Below, one piece after another: positions 60,817 to 64,000 of a stretch of 64,000 nt of DNA. Where the stretch lies: assembly GCA_009996615.1 (NCBI GenBank), contig JAACZU010000005.1, positions 186,001 to 250,000 of the forward strand. Direction: 5' to 3'. Within the stretch, counting starts at the first letter, position 1, and every line of letters begins with the position of its first letter. Below the pieces are notes generated by a model. It ran no database searches, was not told the origin of the DNA, and worked only from the letters and a program-made list of their open reading frames with translations. Made by a program: the position numbers and the translations under genes. The DNA comes from Rhodanobacteraceae bacterium (GTDB lineage: Bacteria > Pseudomonadota > Gammaproteobacteria > Xanthomonadales > Rhodanobacteraceae).

Positions 60817-61321
60817 TGCCGAGCACCTCATCGACCGTCTTGCCACGCTTGGACGCGATGCGCTCCGGGGAGACCATCGCCTTCAAGCCATTGATCGTCG
60901 CACGCACCAGATTGATCGGGTTGCGCGAACCGACGGCCTTCGCCAGGACATTCTTGACGCCGACCACCTCAAGCACGGCGCGCATGGCACCGCCCGCGAT
61001 CACGCCGGTACCTTCCGACGCCGGCTGCATGAAGACCTTGGCCGCGCCGTGGTTGGCCTTGACCGCGTGGTACAGCGTGCCGTTGTCGAGCTGGATGTGG
61101 ACCATGCCCTTGCGTGCGCGCTCCATTGCCTTGGAGATCGCGACCGGCACTTCGCGCGCCTTGCCATAACCGAAGCCGACACGGCCAGCGCCGTCGCCGA
61201 CCACGGTCAGCGCCGTAAAGCTCATCTGGCGGCCGCCCTTGACGGTCTTCGCCACGCGGTTCACGGCGATCAGCTTCTCGAGGAAGCCGTCGCTGTTCTC
61301 ACGTTCGTTGGTGTTCGCCAT
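60809..61321 (-). CDS. rpsE: 30S ribosomal protein S5
   Basis: A 170-residue S5 that contributes to decoding accuracy. Double-stranded-RNA-binding fold with [37 protein letters not shown] and [18 protein letters not shown]. Normal length. The spacer to rplR upstream is 148 bp and carries an inverted repeat, unusual for this operon. Confidence 0.97.
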   Translation of the reverse strand: MANTNERENSDGFLEKLIAVNRVAKTVKGGRQMSFTALTVVGDGAGRVGFGYGKAREVPVAISKAMERARKGMVHIQLDNGTLYHAVKANHGAAKVFMQPASEGTGVIAGGAMRAVLEVVGVKNVLAKAVGSRNPINLVRATINGLKAMVSPERIASKRGKTVDEVLGNG

Positions 61322-61406
61322 GTTTCACCTGTGATGCCGCCCGTTGGCCCGGTGCGGACTTTTGCTTGCGGCGTGGCCGCTTGGAGTTGTGTTGTTGCCG
61401 TGATGC

Positions 61407-61464
61407 GGGATTCGGGATTGGGGGTCCGGCAAGGCCGGCTAGCTCCCGACGAATCCCGAATCCC
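61407..61464. repeat. Inverted repeat between rplR and rpsE
   Basis: Perfect 13-bp arms GGGATTCGGGATT (61407-61419) and AATCCCGAATCCC (61452-61464) flank a 32-nt centre with its own CCGGCAAGGCCGG hairpin. It ends 6 bp from the rplR stop codon. It looks like a dispersed intergenic repeat that has entered the ribosomal operon without disrupting a gene. Confidence 0.8.
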
Positions 61465-61469
61465 AGCGC

Positions 61470-61823
61470 TTAGAACTTCAATCCCGCCTCGCGCGCGGCA
61501 TCCGCCAAGGCCTGGATGCGGCCGTGGTAGCGGTAGCCCGAACGGTCGAACGCGACCTTGTCGATGCCGGCCTTCAGCGCGAGCTCGGCCACGGCCTTGC
61601 CCACCGCCGCCGCCGCCACCTTGTTCTTCGTGCCGGACAACCCCTCGGCGAGGCCCTTCTGCACGGTCGAGGCCGCGGCGATGACCTTGGCGCCGTCCGC
61701 CGTCAGCACCTGCGCGTAGATGTGCTGCGAGCTGCGATGCACGCTCAGGCGCGGCACGCCGAGGGTGCGGATATGGGCGCGCGTGCTCTTGGCGCGGCGC
61801 AGTCTTGCGATGTTCTTTTCCAC
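61470..61823 (-). CDS. rplR: 50S ribosomal protein L18
   Basis: A 117-residue L18 that binds 5S rRNA with L5. Basic N-terminus ([19 protein letters not shown]) and the C-terminal [24 protein letters not shown] are canonical. 76 bp upstream is rplF; that gap also contains a small CCGGCC/GGCCGG hairpin (61862-61879). Confidence 0.97.
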   Translation of the reverse strand: MEKNIARLRRAKSTRAHIRTLGVPRLSVHRSSQHIYAQVLTADGAKVIAAASTVQKGLAEGLSGTKNKVAAAAVGKAVAELALKAGIDKVAFDRSGYRYHGRIQALADAAREAGLKF

Positions 61824-61899
61824 TGTCGTTCTCCGTGAAGCTGAAAGCTCTGTCGAAAAGTCCGGCCATCGAAGGCCGGGCTCCTGCGGGGTACCCGCA

Positions 61900-62427
61900 T
61901 CAAGCCTTCTTGGCTTCCTTCAACGTGATCTGTTCGCCCGAGTAACGCACGCCCTTGCCCTTGTAGGGTTCCGGCGGACGGAACGCGCGGATCTTGGCAG
62001 CAACCTCGCCGACGGCCTGCTTGTCGGCGCCCTTGATCAAGATCTCGGTCTGCGCCGGCACTTCGATGGTGATGCCTTCCGGCGCCTTGAACACGACCGG
62101 GTGCGAGAAGCCGAGCGTCAGGTTCAGGTCCTTGCCCGCCATCGCGGCGCGATAACCGACGCCGACGAGTTCGAGCTTGCGCACGTAGCCCTCGCTGACG
62201 CCCGTGACCATGTTGTTGATCAGGGCGCGCGCGGTGCCGGCCATCTTGGTGGCGTCGGCGCTGCGGGCATGCAGCTTGATTTCACCGCCGTCGACGGCGA
62301 CGTCGACACCGGCCGGCGCGGCCAGCGCGAGGGTGCCCTTCGGGCCCTTCACGGTGATCGCATCGGACTTGACCTGGCACTCGACGCCCTTGGGCAGCGA
62401 AATGGGTTTCTTGGCAACGCGTGACAT
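61900..62427 (-). CDS. rplF: 50S ribosomal protein L6
   Basis: A 175-residue L6 near the GTPase centre of the 50S subunit. Start [16 protein letters not shown] and the C-terminal signature [16 protein letters not shown] are canonical. Spaced 17 bp after rpsH. Confidence 0.97.
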   Translation of the reverse strand: MSRVAKKPISLPKGVECQVKSDAITVKGPKGTLALAAPAGVDVAVDGGEIKLHARSADATKMAGTARALINNMVTGVSEGYVRKLELVGVGYRAAMAGKDLNLTLGFSHPVVFKAPEGITIEVPAQTEILIKGADKQAVGEVAAKIRAFRPPEPYKGKGVRYSGEQITLKEAKKA

Positions 62428-62444
62428 GGAGTTCGTCTCCCTGA

Positions 62445-62840
62445 TCAGGCGACCAGACCGATGACTTCGCCGCCCAGGCCCTTCTTGCGGGCTTGCGCGT
62501 CGGTCATGATCCCGGACGAGGTGGACACGATGGAGATGCCCAGGCCATTCAGGACCTTGGGCAGCTCGGCCTTGCCGCGGTACACGCGCAGGCCCGAGCG
62601 GCTCACGCGCTGGATGCGCTCGATGACCGGCTTGCCTTCGTGGTACTTGAGGGCGATCTCGAGGACCGGCTTGCCCTCGTTGGACGTGGTCTGGACGTCG
62701 GCGATGTAGCCTTCATCCTTCAACAGGCCGGCGATCGCCTGCTTCACGCGCGACGACGGCATCGAAACGGTCCGCTTGCCCATGGCCTGCGCATTGCGGA
62801 TGCGCGTGAACATGTCGGCGATGGGATCAGTCATGCTCAT
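62445..62840 (-). CDS. rpsH: 30S ribosomal protein S8
   Basis: A 131-residue S8, a primary 16S rRNA binder and the classical translational repressor of the spc operon. Start [18 protein letters not shown] and the C-terminal [21 protein letters not shown] (S8 signature) are canonical. 69 bp downstream of rpsN. Confidence 0.97.
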   Translation of the reverse strand: MSMTDPIADMFTRIRNAQAMGKRTVSMPSSRVKQAIAGLLKDEGYIADVQTTSNEGKPVLEIALKYHEGKPVIERIQRVSRSGLRVYRGKAELPKVLNGLGISIVSTSSGIMTDAQARKKGLGGEVIGLVA

Positions 62841-62909
62841 GATTACTTCCTTCCAGCATCGATATCCCGGGCCCGCGGCAGCGCCGCGGAACCCGAAAAG
62901 GGGGTTATG

Positions 62910-63215
62910 TTACCAGCTTGCCTTGCGCAGGCCAGGCACGTCGCCACGCATGGTCGCCTCGCGCAGCTTGTGGCGCGCCAGACCGAACTTGCTGTAGACG
63001 CCACGCGAGCGGCCGGTCAGCTCGCACCGATTGCGCTGGCGCGCGGGGCTCGAGTCGCGCGGCATCTTCTGCAGCTTGACCACCGCCGCCATCTTCTCGT
63101 CGTACGAGGCGGTCGTGCTGGAGACGAGCGCCTTCAGCTCCGCCCGCTTGGCGGCATGACGCTTGACCAGCTTGGCGCGCTTGGTCTCGCGATTCACCAT
63201 CGATTTCTTGGCCAT
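62910..63215 (-). CDS. rpsN: 30S ribosomal protein S14 (zinc-free form)
   Basis: A 101-residue S14 of the 30S head. The length and the single-Cys [16 protein letters not shown] motif identify the zinc-independent type. ATG at 63215 ([15 protein letters not shown]) is chosen, with GAGG upstream; the frame extends further into rplE without similarity. 16 bp after rplE. Confidence 0.97.
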   Translation of the reverse strand: MAKKSMVNRETKRAKLVKRHAAKRAELKALVSSTTASYDEKMAAVVKLQKMPRDSSPARQRNRCELTGRSRGVYSKFGLARHKLREATMRGDVPGLRKASW

Positions 63216-63231
63216 GCTCTTTCCTCGCGGA

Positions 63232-63774
63232 TCAGTTGCGGAACGGGAAGCTGAAGGCTTCGAGCAACGCCCTGGCTTCCTCGTCGGTGCGCGCGGTGGT
63301 GGTGATCGAGATGTCCATGCCGCGCAGCGCGTCGATCTGGTCGAAATCGATCTCCGGGAAGATGATCTGTTCCTTGACGCCCATGTTGAAGTTGCCACGG
63401 CCGTCGAACGAACGCCCCGAGATGCCGCGGAAGTCACGCACGCGCGGCAGCGAGATGTTGATCAGGCGATCAAGGAACTCGTACATCTGCGCGCGGCGCA
63501 GCGTCACCTTGCAGCCGATCGGCCAGTTCTCGCGGATCTTGAACGTGGCGTGCGCTTTACGCGTCATCGTCACGATCGGCTTCTGGCCCGCGATCTTCGC
63601 CATGTCGGCGACCGCGTTCTCCAGAATCTTCTTGTTGCCGACCGCCTCGCCCACGCCCATGTTCAGCGTGATCTTGGACAGGCGCGGGACCTGCATCGGG
63701 TTGGTGTACTTGAAGCGATCGGTCAGCTTCTGCGTGACCTGCTCTTTGTAGAACTTTTCAAGGCGCGTCGTCAT
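63232..63774 (-). CDS. rplE: 50S ribosomal protein L5
   Basis: A 180-residue L5 that binds 5S rRNA and contacts P-site tRNA. Start [17 protein letters not shown] at 63774; motifs [47 protein letters not shown], and C-terminal [20 protein letters not shown]. Preceded by rplX with an 11-bp gap. Confidence 0.97.
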   Translation of the reverse strand: MTTRLEKFYKEQVTQKLTDRFKYTNPMQVPRLSKITLNMGVGEAVGNKKILENAVADMAKIAGQKPIVTMTRKAHATFKIRENWPIGCKVTLRRAQMYEFLDRLINISLPRVRDFRGISGRSFDGRGNFNMGVKEQIIFPEIDFDQIDALRGMDISITTTARTDEEARALLEAFSFPFRN

Positions 63775-63785
63775 CGCAGCGGACC

Positions 63786-64000
63786 TCAAGCGTCAACCAC
63801 TTCGCCGGTCGGACGGAACACGCGGACCTTGCGCCCATCCTCGAGCGTCTTGAAGCCCACGCGCTCACCCTTGCCGGTGGCGGTGTTGAACAGCATTACG
63901 TTGGAGATGTGGATCGCGGCCTCGCGCTCGACGATTCCGCCAGGCTGGTTGGCCTGCGGATTCGGCTTGGTATGGCGCTTGACCAGGTTGACGTTCTGCA
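63786..64000 (-). CDS. rplX: 50S ribosomal protein L24 (N-terminus beyond window edge)
   Basis: The C-terminal 70 residues of L24, an assembly-initiator protein of the 50S subunit. Visible: [39 protein letters not shown], and the end [12 protein letters not shown]. The stop TGA is at 63788-63786. The spc operon evidently continues past the window end (rplN expected). Confidence 0.95.
   Translation of the reverse strand, partial: QNVNLVKRHTKPNPQANQPGGIVEREAAIHISNVMLFNTATGKGERVGFKTLEDGRKVRVFRPTGEVVDA

Overview
The window is about 64 kb of GC-rich (roughly 70%) bacterial chromosome. Gene content points to a gammaproteobacterium of the Xanthomonadales, perhaps Rhodanobacteraceae. The pointers are a 332-residue RpoA, an spc/alpha ribosomal cluster with no rpmJ between secY and rpsM, a class II DAHP synthase, a family S46 dipeptidyl peptidase, an ECF sigma factor paired with a TPR serine/threonine kinase, and many short intergenic hairpin repeats. 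The lineage is an inference; no 16S rRNA gene is present. No tRNA, rRNA or CRISPR array was seen.

Layout. 1-4.6 kb: a truncated methionine-type aminotransferase, a small lipoprotein and a secreted PKD/PPC protein. 4.7-9.2 kb: htpG with a heat-shock (sigma-32 type) promoter, a complete 1,309-bp ISL3-family insertion sequence with an 8-bp target duplication that lies in a transcription terminator, and an OmpA-family porin. 9.4-17 kb: a split methylcitrate (propionate) locus (prpD-like, prpC, prpB on the minus strand) interrupted by fadH, a chorismate-lyase-like lipoprotein and a glutathione S-transferase. 17-24 kb: the kinase/sigma pair, a secreted delta-60-repeat protein and the S46 peptidase. 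24-29.7 kb: housekeeping genes (mdh, a thioredoxin-like lipoprotein, an aminotransferase, a YeaQ-type membrane protein, a cyclophilin, typA). 29.8-38.6 kb: a membrane-anchored winged-helix/TPR regulator diverging from a tight operon for a beta-helix protein, an FG-GAP propeller and a CpcT/CpeT-like protein, followed by an OprB-type porin gene broken by one in-frame TAG. 38.7-42.2 kb: a tandem repeat array and a large Asp-box (sortilin-like) propeller protein. 42.4-47.9 kb: a type III restriction-modification cassette (HTH regulator, Mod, Res) bounded by nearly identical 35-bp inverted repeats. 48-55.3 kb: two overlapping amidohydrolase genes, DAHP synthase and dsbB. 55.5-64 kb: the 3' part of the ribosomal spc operon plus the alpha operon, read on the minus strand from rplX to rplQ.

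Three parts stand out. The first is the secreted-protein operon at 31.9-37.1 kb with its divergent regulator. Two of its products and a third secreted protein at 20.0 kb end in a similar short tail of the form R-[LIV]-F-[AD]-D-G, which may be an unassigned C-terminal sorting signal. The second is the R-M cassette, whose Mod target-recognition region has a clearly lower GC content than the rest of the gene. The third is the placement of small palindromic repeats, including copies inside the ribosomal operon.
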